A DNA stretch of 64,000 nt from Blautia_A ammoniilytica (GTDB lineage Bacteria > Bacillota > Clostridia > Lachnospirales > Lachnospiraceae), in the NCBI RefSeq assembly GCF_025566965.1, contig NZ_JAOQJL010000019.1:11589-75588 (forward strand), given 5' to 3'. The position numbers were made by a program, and so were the translations under genes. The notes under the pieces are model-generated. The model saw nothing but the letters and a program-made list of their open reading frames with translations. It did no database searches and was not told the DNA's origin. The stretch's first letter is position 1. The number at the start of each line of letters is the position of its first letter. Positions 1 to 8,226 of the stretch are shown one piece after another.

Positions 1-700
1 GCTTCCATTCTCCAAACAGCACTACATCACGGATACCGCCTACCATACAAAGTCTTGTTCTCTGTGCCAGTGCACCTACCACCAGTCCGGCCACAAGAGA
101 GATCCCGATTGCAGCGTGCTTTGCCCCAGGGCCTCCATCCGTTTCTGTAAAATGGATAAATGCAGGTGCAGCTACCAGAAGTGCAAGGATCACCAGCTGC
201 AGCACCGTAAAAATCGTTCCTTCTGTTTTCTGCATGGAATAAGAACGCTTCAGAGTATATCCTTTTTTCAGGAAAACAACACCCAGAAGGATTCCGCCTA
301 CAAATCCAAGGATTCCAAATAAAGCATTGAAATCTCCGCCTGCCAGACGCAGGATCATACGGAAAGGACATCCAAGGAACATCAGGCATCCGATCATAAC
401 AAACATAGCAATGACAAATCTTGTCACTGGTGCAGAGCCGCCTCTTGGCTTAAATTCCTTTGTAACCAAAGCCAGGATAAATGCCCCCAGTACAAGCCCT
501 ACGATCTCTGGACGTATGTACTGTACTGCTGCTGCTGAATGGAATCCCAGTGCTCCTGTGGTATCTCTGATAAAGCAGGCAATACAGAAACCCATGTTTG
601 CAGGATTACCAAAGAAAACCAGCCCTACAGCAATGGCTCCGATAATAAGTCCTGCCGCAATGATCAGGATAGTTTCTTTTTTCGTGGTTGAATCATTCAT
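1..700 (-). CDS. yedE: YedE/YeeE-family selenium/sulfur transport membrane protein, 3' end beyond window
   Basis: An integral membrane protein that starts at the ATG at 700 and runs off the left edge, so only about 233 residues are visible. At least six hydrophobic segments can be read. Two cysteine-bearing stretches typical of the YeeE/YedE fold are present: GFCIACFIRD in the first third and FLGCPFR near the middle. YeeE relatives import thiosulfate through membrane cysteines; YedE relatives in anaerobes are associated with selenium metabolism. A class V aminotransferase and a LysR gene of the type that accompany selenium genes start divergently about 250 bp away, which favours the selenium role. 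The ribosome binding site is GGGAGGAAAGAG just upstream. Transport of a selenium compound is inferred from family and context, not shown by the sequence. Confidence 0.85.
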   Translation of the reverse strand, partial: MNDSTTKKETILIIAAGLIIGAIAVGLVFFGNPANMGFCIACFIRDTTGALGFHSAAAVQYIRPEIVGLVLGAFILALVTKEFKPRGGSAPVTRFVIAMFVMIGCLMFLGCPFRMILRLAGGDFNALFGILGFVGGILLGVVFLKKGYTLKRSYSMQKTEGTIFTVLQLVILALLVAAPAFIHFTETDGGPGAKHAAIGISLVAGLVVGALAQRTRLCMVGGIRDVVLFGEWK

Positions 701-837
701 ACTACTCTTTCCTCCCTACCTGAATATACAGAAATTTTATCATTAAGCCTATTTTTATTCCAATTAATTATTAAAGTGTTTTTTGCCGATTTATAGATTT
801 TATCAATATATTGTGGTACACTAATTACAAGAATGAT

Positions 838-917
838 TCAGCAGGTAACTGTTACATCACTAAACAGTTATGTATCAACACCATATCTGCTAAGTATGTT
901 TCCTATAACCTGCTGAG
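838..917 (+). other. Structured leader or intergenic palindrome upstream of the desulfurase gene
   Basis: A nested inverted repeat lies between yedE and the plus-strand desulfurase gene. The outer arms TCAGCAGGT (838-846) and ACCTGCTGA (908-916) match perfectly and would close a stem. Inside it TAACTGTT (846-853) and AACAGTTA (863-870) form an 8-bp hairpin with a 9-nt loop. It ends 37 bp before the ATG, so it would lie in a 5' leader if transcription starts at the weak extended -10 TGGTACACT near 815-823. Similar GTTACTG/TTCAGCAGG palindromes recur elsewhere in this window, so it may be a dispersed repeat and not a regulatory RNA. Confidence 0.45.
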
Positions 918-953
918 TAGTTGGTAAAATTAACAGAAAGTCAGGTTTCTATC

Positions 954-2120
954 ATGACAGACAGAATTTATTTCGATCAGGCAAGTACCTCTTTTCCCAA
1001 AGCCCCTGGAGTTGCCAAGGCAATGTATGCCTATCTTACTAGCCTGGGAACGAATGTGAACAGAGGCTGCTATGAAGATGCTTATGCAGCAGAAGAAACA
1101 GTTTTTAATACCAGAAAGCTTCTGGCACAGCTTTTTCACTTTCCACTGACAAAAAATGTGATCTTAACAGGCAATATCACCCAAAGCCTGAACATGCTTT
1201 TAAAGGGACTGCTGCGGCCAGGTGATCATGTACTTGTATCTTCCATGGAGCATAATGCAGTGATGCGTCCACTTGTCCAGCTTTCCAGAGATGGCATTTC
1301 CTTTGACCGGATCCCCTGCCGCAGGGATGGCACCATGATCCTTGAACAGGCAGAAGCTATGATCAGGCCTTCCACAAAAGCTATCATTACTTTACATGCT
1401 TCTAATGTATGTGGCACCCACATGCCTCTGGCAGAGCTTGGTGATATCTGCCACAGGCATCATCTATTCTTCCTGGCAGATACTGCCCAGACAGCAGGTA
1501 TCTTTCCACTGGATATGGAGCAATTACACATAGACGGTCTTGCTTTTACAGGACATAAAGGTCTTCGCGGTCCACAGGGTACCGGTGGTTTTCTTATATC
1601 CGGACAGTTGGCAGATCAGATGGAGCCTTTAATTTCCGGAGGCACAGGCAGTGTTTCCCATACAGAAGAGGTTCCTTCTTTTCTGCCGGATCGGTTCGAG
1701 CCTGGAACTCCTAATCTTCCCGGTATTTTCGGCCTGCACGCAGCACTTAAGGAGCTGACTCCTCTATCCATGGAGCAGATCCGTACAAAGGAGCTTTCTC
1801 TTACCGGATATTTTCTTGAAAAGCTTATGGAACTGGATCCTTCTGAAAAGCATATCCGTATCATTGGAAGAAAGGATCTGTCCATGCGAAGTGCTGTAGT
1901 TTCCATCCAGACTTTGGATGAAGATATGGCTTCTGTGGCATGGCATCTTGATCATGACTATCATATCATGACAAGAGTGGGGCTTCACTGTGCACCAAAC
2001 GCCCACAAAACACTGGGCACATACCCGGCCGGCACCATCCGCTTTTCCTTTGGTCCCCAAAACACTAATAATGAAATTGACTTCTGCATAAGGGCGCTGA
2101 AAGAGATCCTTGATCTTTAA
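954..2120 (+). CDS. Class V aminotransferase / cysteine desulfurase-like protein
   Basis: A PLP enzyme of 388 residues in the NifS/SufS superfamily. Visible landmarks are the PLP-stacking His in SSMEHNAV (about residue 100), the Asp/Gln pair in LADTAQTAG (about 176-179), the Schiff-base Lys in FTGHKGLRGPQG (about 202) and a candidate catalytic Cys in RVGLHCAPNAHKT near residue 340. It resembles the short cysteine-desulfurase-like family common beside yedE and selenium genes in clostridia, where it may release sulfur or selenium from cysteine or selenocysteine. I chose the ATG at 954 because the N-terminal TDRIYFDQAST matches the family; an upstream TTG at 921 would add 11 residues. The LysR gene follows after 21 bp, so the two are probably co-transcribed. 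Assignment to selenium and not sulfur is inference. Confidence 0.85.
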   Translation: MTDRIYFDQASTSFPKAPGVAKAMYAYLTSLGTNVNRGCYEDAYAAEETVFNTRKLLAQLFHFPLTKNVILTGNITQSLNMLLKGLLRPGDHVLVSSMEHNAVMRPLVQLSRDGISFDRIPCRRDGTMILEQAEAMIRPSTKAIITLHASNVCGTHMPLAELGDICHRHHLFFLADTAQTAGIFPLDMEQLHIDGLAFTGHKGLRGPQGTGGFLISGQLADQMEPLISGGTGSVSHTEEVPSFLPDRFEPGTPNLPGIFGLHAALKELTPLSMEQIRTKELSLTGYFLEKLMELDPSEKHIRIIGRKDLSMRSAVVSIQTLDEDMASVAWHLDHDYHIMTRVGLHCAPNAHKTLGTYPAGTIRFSFGPQNTNNEIDFCIRALKEILDL

Positions 2121-2141
2121 GGCTTCCCGGAAAGGACACCT

Positions 2142-3047
2142 ATGGAATTCAAACAACTGGAAGCCTTTGTGGCAGTAGTGGAATATAATAGCTTTTCGGA
2201 GGCTGCCAAACATCTTTATCTTACCCAGCCAACCATTAGTTCTCACATCCGTTCCCTGGAACAGGAGCTGAACTCCAAGCTGATCCTTCGGACTACCAAA
2301 AAGCTTACGGTTACAGCACGGGGGCAGCAGCTTTATGACTGTGCGGTAAATATACTGAATATGCGCAACACTTTGGTGGATGAATTTACTGGCAATGATA
2401 AAAAGATCATAGACCTTGGTGTTTCCACTATCCCCTCCTCCTACCTTCTGCCGGAGCTTCTGGGTGCTTTCAGCAGCCAGTCCCCTAACGTCTACTTTCA
2501 TGCCTGTCAATCCCACAGCCAGGGAGTGATCATGCGGGTACTGGATGGCAGTATAGACCTGGGCCTTGTAGGCAGTAAAAGTGAGGACAAGGATTGTCAG
2601 TTTATTCCTTTTTGTTATGACAAACTGGTACTGGCCACCCCTGTAACCCCCTATTTTCTTAAAATGCAGGAGCAAGGTGCACAGCTTGCCGATTTTCTGG
2701 ACCAGCCCTTTATCATGCGGGAAAAAGGTTCCGGAACAAAAAAAGAGCTGGACCGTTACCTGGAGAGCCAGGGAATCAGCCAGTCTTCTCTGAATATTGT
2801 GGCACGGATGAATGATCTGGAAGCTGTGCGAAGATCCATTGTGCAGGGCATCGGGATTTCTGTTCTTTCCTACCGCTCTGCCAGGGATCTGGCAGATTCC
2901 AGACAGCTGCTGCTTTTTCCTTTGGATAAAGTATCATCTGTGCGTACCTTTTATATTGTATATAATAAAAACCGGATACTGAAAAGCCATGTAAAGCAGT
3001 TTATCCACTTTACAGAGGGCTTCTACCAGAATCCGGAAACACCTTAA
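2142..3047 (+). CDS. LysR-family transcriptional regulator, selenium-metabolism-associated type
   Basis: A 301-residue LysR regulator. The N-terminal winged helix-turn-helix covers residues 1-60 (FSEAAKHLYLTQPTISSHIRSLE) and a periplasmic-binding-like effector domain covers roughly residues 90-295. The start is ATG at 2142 with AAAGGACACCT in front. It follows the desulfurase gene by 21 bp on the same strand, with yedE divergent beyond that. LysR proteins in this position are a recognised feature of selenium gene clusters, so it may control the yedE/desulfurase pair. No effector can be named from the sequence. Confidence 0.88.
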   Translation: MEFKQLEAFVAVVEYNSFSEAAKHLYLTQPTISSHIRSLEQELNSKLILRTTKKLTVTARGQQLYDCAVNILNMRNTLVDEFTGNDKKIIDLGVSTIPSSYLLPELLGAFSSQSPNVYFHACQSHSQGVIMRVLDGSIDLGLVGSKSEDKDCQFIPFCYDKLVLATPVTPYFLKMQEQGAQLADFLDQPFIMREKGSGTKKELDRYLESQGISQSSLNIVARMNDLEAVRRSIVQGIGISVLSYRSARDLADSRQLLLFPLDKVSSVRTFYIVYNKNRILKSHVKQFIHFTEGFYQNPETP

Positions 3048-3055
3048 AAATCACA

Positions 3056-3240
3056 AATTCAAGAATGCCTCGGCATTCTTGCTGCGAGGTGCGCGTCATG
3101 CAATTGCATGGCATACTTCTCCTGCGCACCTCTGCAATCCTGCCGGAGGCTATATCAGCTGGGGGATTGACTCCCACCACTGATACCAGCTTGTTTCTCA
3201 CCACCTATAGAGGTGGGAGTCATCTCCCAGCTGATGTATT
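3056..3240. repeat. Multi-hairpin intergenic element, MITE or IS200/IS605-end-like
   Basis: This gap after the LysR gene folds into three separate inverted repeats. First, AAGAATGCC (3061-3069) pairs with GGCATTCTT (3072-3080). Second, GAGGTGCGC (3086-3094) pairs with GCGCACCTC (3124-3132) around the palindrome ATGCAATTGCAT (3098-3109). Third, long arms at 3154-3178 and 3212-3235 match apart from one mismatch and one bulged base. A small hairpin CCACCT-ATAG-AGGTGG (3201-3216) sits beside the last arm. The first 17 bases (3056-3072) recur exactly at 60780-60796, so this is a dispersed element. The end hairpin followed by GGAGTCAT resembles subterminal hairpins of IS200/IS605-type elements. No transposase is present. 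Confidence 0.55.
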
Positions 3241-3270
3241 TTGACTGGTAACTGAACTACTGCATATTTT

Positions 3271-4029
3271 TTATAATACAGATTCGATCAATGTCCTGGT
3301 GTAATCGGTTTTAGGATGATCGATCACCTGCTCTGTTGTCCCATATTCCACCATCTTTCCGCCGTTCAGGACCATAACATGATCGCAAAATGCCTGCACC
3401 AGTGCAAGATCATGGCTGATAAAAAGAACTGTCAGGTTCTCATTGTGTTTTAGTTCTATCAGCAGTTCCAGTATCTGCTTCTGCACAGTCACATCCAAGG
3501 CACTGGTAGCTTCATCGCAAATCAGGATGGACGGCTTTACAGCCAGTGCTCTGGCAATGGCTGCCCTCTGGCACTGACCTCCACTGACCTGATGGGGATA
3601 TCGCTGTGAGAATTCCTTATCAAGCCCGCATTTTTCCAAAAGCTGCTCCACTCTCTCTTTTGTTTCTTTGCGATTCATCCCCATATTACGCAGACTTTCT
3701 CCAATCCCGTCTCCCAAGGTATGTCTTGGGTCAAAGGATTCTGCAGGATTTTGAAATACCATCTGAATATCCTGATATATGTTACGCAATGCCTTTCCTT
3801 TAGCCTTTGTAATTTCCTGATTGCGTAAAAATATCTGTCCCCGTGCCACATCCTCCAGACAGGTGATCATTTTTGCAATGGTGCTTTTTCCTGAGCCTGA
3901 TTCACCAACAATTCCCAGACATTCTCCTTGTTTCAGATTGAAACTCACATCATCCACTGCAGTGAATCGCTTATTGCCAGATATGAAGCTTTTACTTAAA
4001 TGTTCAGCCTTTAAAACAGTTTCTGCCAT
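3271..4029 (-). CDS. ABC transporter ATP-binding protein, oligopeptide/nickel type, second ATPase
   Basis: A 252-residue ATPase with Walker A GESGSGKST, a Q-loop in MVFQNP, signature VSGGQCQRAAIARALA, Walker B ILICDEATSALD and an H-loop in FISHDL. It resembles DppF/NikE but is short, ending shortly after the H-loop region with no C-terminal Cys-containing oligopeptide domain, as in NikE-like subunits. It is the last gene of the operon and starts one base after the preceding ATPase gene ends. It would power the two permeases at 6391-8201. Substrate is not readable from this subunit; the neighbouring methyltransferase fusion and metal-type regulator suggest a metal chelate or a modified peptide. 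Confidence 0.9.
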   Translation of the reverse strand: MAETVLKAEHLSKSFISGNKRFTAVDDVSFNLKQGECLGIVGESGSGKSTIAKMITCLEDVARGQIFLRNQEITKAKGKALRNIYQDIQMVFQNPAESFDPRHTLGDGIGESLRNMGMNRKETKERVEQLLEKCGLDKEFSQRYPHQVSGGQCQRAAIARALAVKPSILICDEATSALDVTVQKQILELLIELKHNENLTVLFISHDLALVQAFCDHVMVLNGGKMVEYGTTEQVIDHPKTDYTRTLIESVL

Positions 4030-4030
4030 T

Positions 4031-4831
4031 TCACCCTGCCTCCGGAATCTTTCTGTGATTCAAATGAAGCACAGAGTCCATAAGTTCCCTGGTGTAGCTA
4101 TCCTTAGAATGCTCAAGGACCTTTTTTGTTTCTCCATAATCTCTGACCTGTCCATCTTTCAGCACCAGCACCTTATCTGCCATTTTTCTTACTACACCTA
4201 TGTTATGTGTGACTATAATCATAGACGTATGGTACTCCTTGCGCAGCAACAGCAATTCTTCAACAACCTGCTTTTGTACTGTCACATCAAGTGCACTGGT
4301 AGGCTCATCCGCAAGGAGCACCTTTGGCTGCATGATCATAGCGATACAGATTCCAACACGCTGGTTCATTCCGCCAGACAGCTGGAATGGATAGCTTTCC
4401 AGCACACGTTCACTGTCATGCAAGCCGATTTTTTCCATAATCTCCTTGGCTCGGCATCGAATCTCTTTTTTGCTGGCTTTCTCATGTTCTGTCACTGCTT
4501 CATACACCTGTGCTCCAACCTTGCGCACAGGACATAATGCAGATTTGCAGTCCTGAAATACCATACCGATTTCTTTTCCCCGATATCTGCACAGCTGTTT
4601 TTCATTCATTTCAGTAAGATCGTGATCCTTATACCAGATATTTCCTTTTGTTACTATTCCTTCCTGTCCCAGAATTCCTGTAATTGCCTTTATGACTGTA
4701 CTTTTGCCACTTCCTGATTCTCCAACAATCCCAAGAATCTCTCCTGGTTTCAGGTCAAAGCTGATATCCTGTATCACTTCTTCACCTTCATATGAAACTG
4801 TTACATGTTCTATACGAAGCAATGAATCCAT
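4031..4831 (-). CDS. ABC transporter ATP-binding protein, oligopeptide/nickel type, first ATPase
   Basis: A 266-residue ATPase with Walker A GESGSGKST, Q-loop MVFQDCK, signature LSGGMNQRVGICIAMIM, Walker B VLLADEPTSALD and H-loop IVTHNIG. It is DppD/NikD-like and lacks the long C-terminal extension of OppD. The start at 4831 is ATG with GAGGGAATTTGA in front. It lies 19 bp downstream of the substrate-binding protein gene and one base upstream of the second ATPase gene. The two ATPases would form the heterodimer of a five-component importer. The signature reads GGMNQR where GGMRQR is more usual, a mild substitution. Confidence 0.9.
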   Translation of the reverse strand: MDSLLRIEHVTVSYEGEEVIQDISFDLKPGEILGIVGESGSGKSTVIKAITGILGQEGIVTKGNIWYKDHDLTEMNEKQLCRYRGKEIGMVFQDCKSALCPVRKVGAQVYEAVTEHEKASKKEIRCRAKEIMEKIGLHDSERVLESYPFQLSGGMNQRVGICIAMIMQPKVLLADEPTSALDVTVQKQVVEELLLLRKEYHTSMIIVTHNIGVVRKMADKVLVLKDGQVRDYGETKKVLEHSKDSYTRELMDSVLHLNHRKIPEAG

Positions 4832-4850
4832 TCAAATTCCCTCTTAACAC

Positions 4851-6386
4851 TTAATTAATATCCAGGTCTGCAGTAATCTCATAATAATCACATGGATGAG
4901 CTTCCAGTCCTGTCACATTAGATTTTGTTACGATCCCCATATTCAAATGTGATACAAAGAAGAATGCATCATCATCCAGGATCTGCTGCTGCAGCTTCAC
5001 TGCCAGTTCACCTCTTTTTTCTTTGTCAAAGGTCTGATGCAGCTGATCTGTCAGCTTTGTTACCTCTTCGTTCTGATAATTCCCATAATTTTTAGCACCA
5101 GTTACTGTACTGGTAAAGAAATATTCCGGATCACCGGTAGGAGCCGTGGTGACAGAGCTTACATATACATCGAAATCTCCGTTTTCTGCATAAGTTCTGT
5201 GGTCTGACGTATTATTCACCTGCAGGTCAATGCCGATTTCTTTTAAGGTAGCCTGTGCATACTCTGCCAGCTTTGGCTGTTCCAAACGAGTAGGATAAGT
5301 AAGCCAGTTGATGGTCAGCTTCTGTCCATCTTTATCTGCATATCCATCACCATCTGTATCCTTCCAGCCTGATTCCTCCAACAGCTTTTTGGCTTCCTCC
5401 GGATCATAGGACACTGCATCCACTGCATCATTTCCATAGGAAAAGCTGCTTGGAAATGCTCCTTTTGCCGGAATACCCCGGCCTCCCATAATGACTGAGC
5501 AGAAACCTTCTTTGTCAATTCCCATTTCAACAGCCTTACGGATATTCTGGTCCTGCATCAGCTCTGAATCCATATTAAACTGCCCAAAGAAGCATCTGCT
5601 GGTGGCACAGGAATGAATGGTATACTCTGGATTCTGATCAAATAAAACATAATTATCATACTGAAGGCCATAGGTCCCCTGGATATCTCCGGTCTGTAAT
5701 GCAGCTGTCAGGGCACTTCCATCAGCAAAAGATTTCACTGTGATTTTATCAACTTTTACATCACCGCCCCAGTAGTTTTCATTCTTAGTCAGATCGATCT
5801 GGGTTGGTGTTACATTCGTAGCAATGTAAGGACCTGTTCCTGCTACATTTGCAGATCCTCCTTCGCCCTGAATACCATATTCCATATCAATAATGGCCCC
5901 ATATGGATCTCCAAGATAATTGATGATTGCAGGACAGGGTTCTGTTGTGTAAATCGTCAGTGTCTGTCCTTCTGCTTCTATATGATCAATTTTAAGATCA
6001 TATGGTGCACGGTCATGAACACTGATCAGATCTTCCAGACACTCCTTTACTGCCTGGGCATCCATAGCCCGACCGCTGGAAAACTTCACTCCGTCGCGAA
6101 GAGTTATTTTTACAGTTAAGTCATCTACAAATTCATAGTCTGTAGCCAGCCATGGCTCAATCTCCATGTTGTCGTTATACTTAAAAAGTGTTTCACCTAC
6201 ACCATAACGGATGGCACTCCAGCCTGAATAATTATCATGAGGGTTCAAGCCTGCATCTCCCATTTCTTCACTATAGCCGGTTGTGCCATACACAAAGCTT
6301 TTTTCTCCATCTGCATACACACTTGAAGCTGTGGCAGCAATAAGCATTGCTCCTGTGAAAACTGCACCCAATATTTTCTTCTTCAT
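4851..6386 (-). CDS. Solute-binding protein family 5, nickel/peptide type
   Basis: A 511-residue extracellular binding protein of the SBP_bac_5 family. It has an N-terminal hydrophobic signal (MKKKILGAVFTGAMLIAATA) followed by an Ala-rich cleavage region; no lipobox cysteine is visible, which is unusual for a Gram-positive binding protein. Family landmarks include TLRDGVKFSSGR, the GTGPY segment and a C-terminal TGDPEYFFTS region. Members of this family bind peptides, nickel chelates or other small solutes. It sits between permease and ATPase genes of the same operon. The adjacent fused methyltransferase/hydrolase points to a small organic chelator or modified amino acid, but that is inference. 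Confidence 0.88.
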   Translation of the reverse strand: MKKKILGAVFTGAMLIAATASSVYADGEKSFVYGTTGYSEEMGDAGLNPHDNYSGWSAIRYGVGETLFKYNDNMEIEPWLATDYEFVDDLTVKITLRDGVKFSSGRAMDAQAVKECLEDLISVHDRAPYDLKIDHIEAEGQTLTIYTTEPCPAIINYLGDPYGAIIDMEYGIQGEGGSANVAGTGPYIATNVTPTQIDLTKNENYWGGDVKVDKITVKSFADGSALTAALQTGDIQGTYGLQYDNYVLFDQNPEYTIHSCATSRCFFGQFNMDSELMQDQNIRKAVEMGIDKEGFCSVIMGGRGIPAKGAFPSSFSYGNDAVDAVSYDPEEAKKLLEESGWKDTDGDGYADKDGQKLTINWLTYPTRLEQPKLAEYAQATLKEIGIDLQVNNTSDHRTYAENGDFDVYVSSVTTAPTGDPEYFFTSTVTGAKNYGNYQNEEVTKLTDQLHQTFDKEKRGELAVKLQQQILDDDAFFFVSHLNMGIVTKSNVTGLEAHPCDYYEITADLDIN

Positions 6387-6390
6387 CCTC

Positions 6391-7260
6391 TTATTGTCCT
6401 TTCTCTCTTTGTTTTGGATCCATATAATCTCTTAATGTATCTCCCAGAAGGTTAAAGATCATTACTGTAATAAAAATTGCCAGTCCGGGAGCCAGCACCA
6501 TCCATGGTGAGATCTGCAGCATACTTCTGCCGTCATTGATCATATTTCCCCATTCCGCCATTGGAGGCTGCACCCCTAGTCCAAGAAAAGACAATCCAGC
6601 AAGCTCCATCATCATTGTTCCAATATCCAGAACGGAAGTGATCAGAATGGAGCCAAATATATTAGGAAGTATATGTTTGAACATGATCTTGCAGGTACCA
6701 CTTCCAGATAATTTTACAGCCATTAAATAGGGCATATCCTTTTGAGTCAGTGTAAGTCCTCTTGCAAGTCTGGCATATTTAGGCCATCCGATCACTGCCA
6801 GTGCGATCACAGCATTCTGGATCCCGCCTCCCAGCACCCCTGCAACAGCAAGGGCAAAAACAAGGCTTGGAAATGCAAGAAACAGGTCCGAGATGCGCAT
6901 CAGAATGGTATCCGCAAGTCCTCCGATCCATCCACAGATCATACCGACCACAGTTCCTGCCACCGTAACAATACAAACAAGCAAAAGTGTTGCATAAATA
7001 CTGGTGGTGCTTCCTACAAGCACTCTTGAGAACATATCCCTCCCATAACGGTCGGTCCCCATAATATGGGCCAGACTGGGTGGCTTCTGTGCCTGTAAAA
7101 GATCCTGTGCATATGGATCATATGGACAAATGTACTTTGCAAATGCAGCTGCCAGCAGCAACAGTAAGGTAAGAAAAATAAAGAAATACAGCTTTCCTTT
7201 AATATGATTTTTCTTTCCTTTCTTTGCAGGGACTATAACACTTTTTTCAGTCTGTTTCAT
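6391..7260 (-). CDS. ABC transporter permease, DppC/NikC type
   Basis: A 289-residue inner-membrane permease. A single N-terminal transmembrane helix (about residues 25-45) is followed by the HxxGTDxxGRD-type motif (IMGTDRYGRDMFSR), then five more helices. The EAA loop that contacts the ATPases is visible around LSGSGTCKIMFKHILPN. The gene overlaps the upstream permease stop codon by four bases (ATGA, 7257-7260), so translation is coupled. The binding-protein gene follows after four bases. It pairs with the DppB/NikB-type permease. Confidence 0.9.
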   Translation of the reverse strand: MKQTEKSVIVPAKKGKKNHIKGKLYFFIFLTLLLLLAAAFAKYICPYDPYAQDLLQAQKPPSLAHIMGTDRYGRDMFSRVLVGSTTSIYATLLLVCIVTVAGTVVGMICGWIGGLADTILMRISDLFLAFPSLVFALAVAGVLGGGIQNAVIALAVIGWPKYARLARGLTLTQKDMPYLMAVKLSGSGTCKIMFKHILPNIFGSILITSVLDIGTMMMELAGLSFLGLGVQPPMAEWGNMINDGRSMLQISPWMVLAPGLAIFITVMIFNLLGDTLRDYMDPKQREKGQ

Positions 7261-8201
7261 GTTCTGTCACCTCCCAGCCGCACCCGGGGATCCAGATAAT
7301 GATATAAAATATCTGTGATCAGATTGACCACCACATATATGATCGCCATCCATGCCACATAGGCCTGAATAATGGGATAATCTCGCATTGTAATGGCATC
7401 TACTGCCATCTTCCCTACCCCATCCCACATAAAAATAGTCTCCACGATCGTGGTTCCGCCTAACAGGCTTCCTATTGACAGTGCCAGCAGTGTGATGATC
7501 GTAAGCATGGAGGATTTCATAACATTTTTCCAGATAATAACACTTCCTCTTACGCCCCGTGCCCTGGCTCCTGTCACATAATCTTTATTCAGCTCTTCCA
7601 GAACCGTTGTACGCACCTGTCTTGTATATTTGGATGCCATGGAAATCGCAAGCGTCAGTGTTGGCAAAACCAGGCTCAAGGCCATATTATCCGTTGTAAT
7701 GACAGGCAGCCAGCCAAGCTTAATAGAAAACAAATACATCAACACCAGTGCCGCAAAGAAATTAGGCATAGAATTTCCAATAAAACTAAAAAAGCGGATC
7801 AAATAATCAACCCATCGGTTATGTCTTACTGCAGAATAGATTCCCAGCGGAATCGCAATCAGCATTGTAAGAATTACTGAGGATACAGTAAGCACAATGG
7901 TTGCCGGAAGCTTCTCGATAAACGTATCGTATACATCCCTTTTGGATACATAGCTTTTTCCCATATCTCCGGTAATCATTCCGCAGAACCATTTTCCATA
8001 TTGGACAAGAAAGGGCTGATCCAGTCCATATTCCTTCCTGGTGGCATCAATCACTTCCTGTGAAACCGCTGAGCCCGCATTTTCATACATATAGGTAACT
8101 GCATCCCCACCTGCCAAACGCATCATCGCAAAGGATAAAAAGGTAATCCCTATAAGAATCGGGATCAATTGAAGCAGTCTTTTTAAAATGTATTTTGTCA
8201 T
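7257..8201 (-). CDS. ABC transporter permease, DppB/NikB type
   Basis: A 314-residue permease starting with MTKYILKRLLQLIPILIGITF, the usual first helix of this family. The EAA-type loop appears as TARGVRGSVIIWKNVMKSS-like sequence near residue 210, and the C-terminal segment ends in YHYLDPRVRLG, typical of the family. The ATG at 8201 is chosen because AAGGAG lies six bases upstream; a longer reading from 8291 would overlap the regulator gene. It heads the five-gene importer operon and is immediately preceded by a LysR gene on the same strand. Confidence 0.9.
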   Translation of the reverse strand: MTKYILKRLLQLIPILIGITFLSFAMMRLAGGDAVTYMYENAGSAVSQEVIDATRKEYGLDQPFLVQYGKWFCGMITGDMGKSYVSKRDVYDTFIEKLPATIVLTVSSVILTMLIAIPLGIYSAVRHNRWVDYLIRFFSFIGNSMPNFFAALVLMYLFSIKLGWLPVITTDNMALSLVLPTLTLAISMASKYTRQVRTTVLEELNKDYVTGARARGVRGSVIIWKNVMKSSMLTIITLLALSIGSLLGGTTIVETIFMWDGVGKMAVDAITMRDYPIIQAYVAWMAIIYVVVNLITDILYHYLDPRVRLGGDRT

Positions 8202-8226
8202 AGATGCTCCTTTATTTTTGAATAGA

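Noticed and set aside
1764..2675. Long minus-strand frame opposite the desulfurase and LysR genes
   Set aside because: It overlaps two well-supported genes and has no recognisable domain; a shadow frame.
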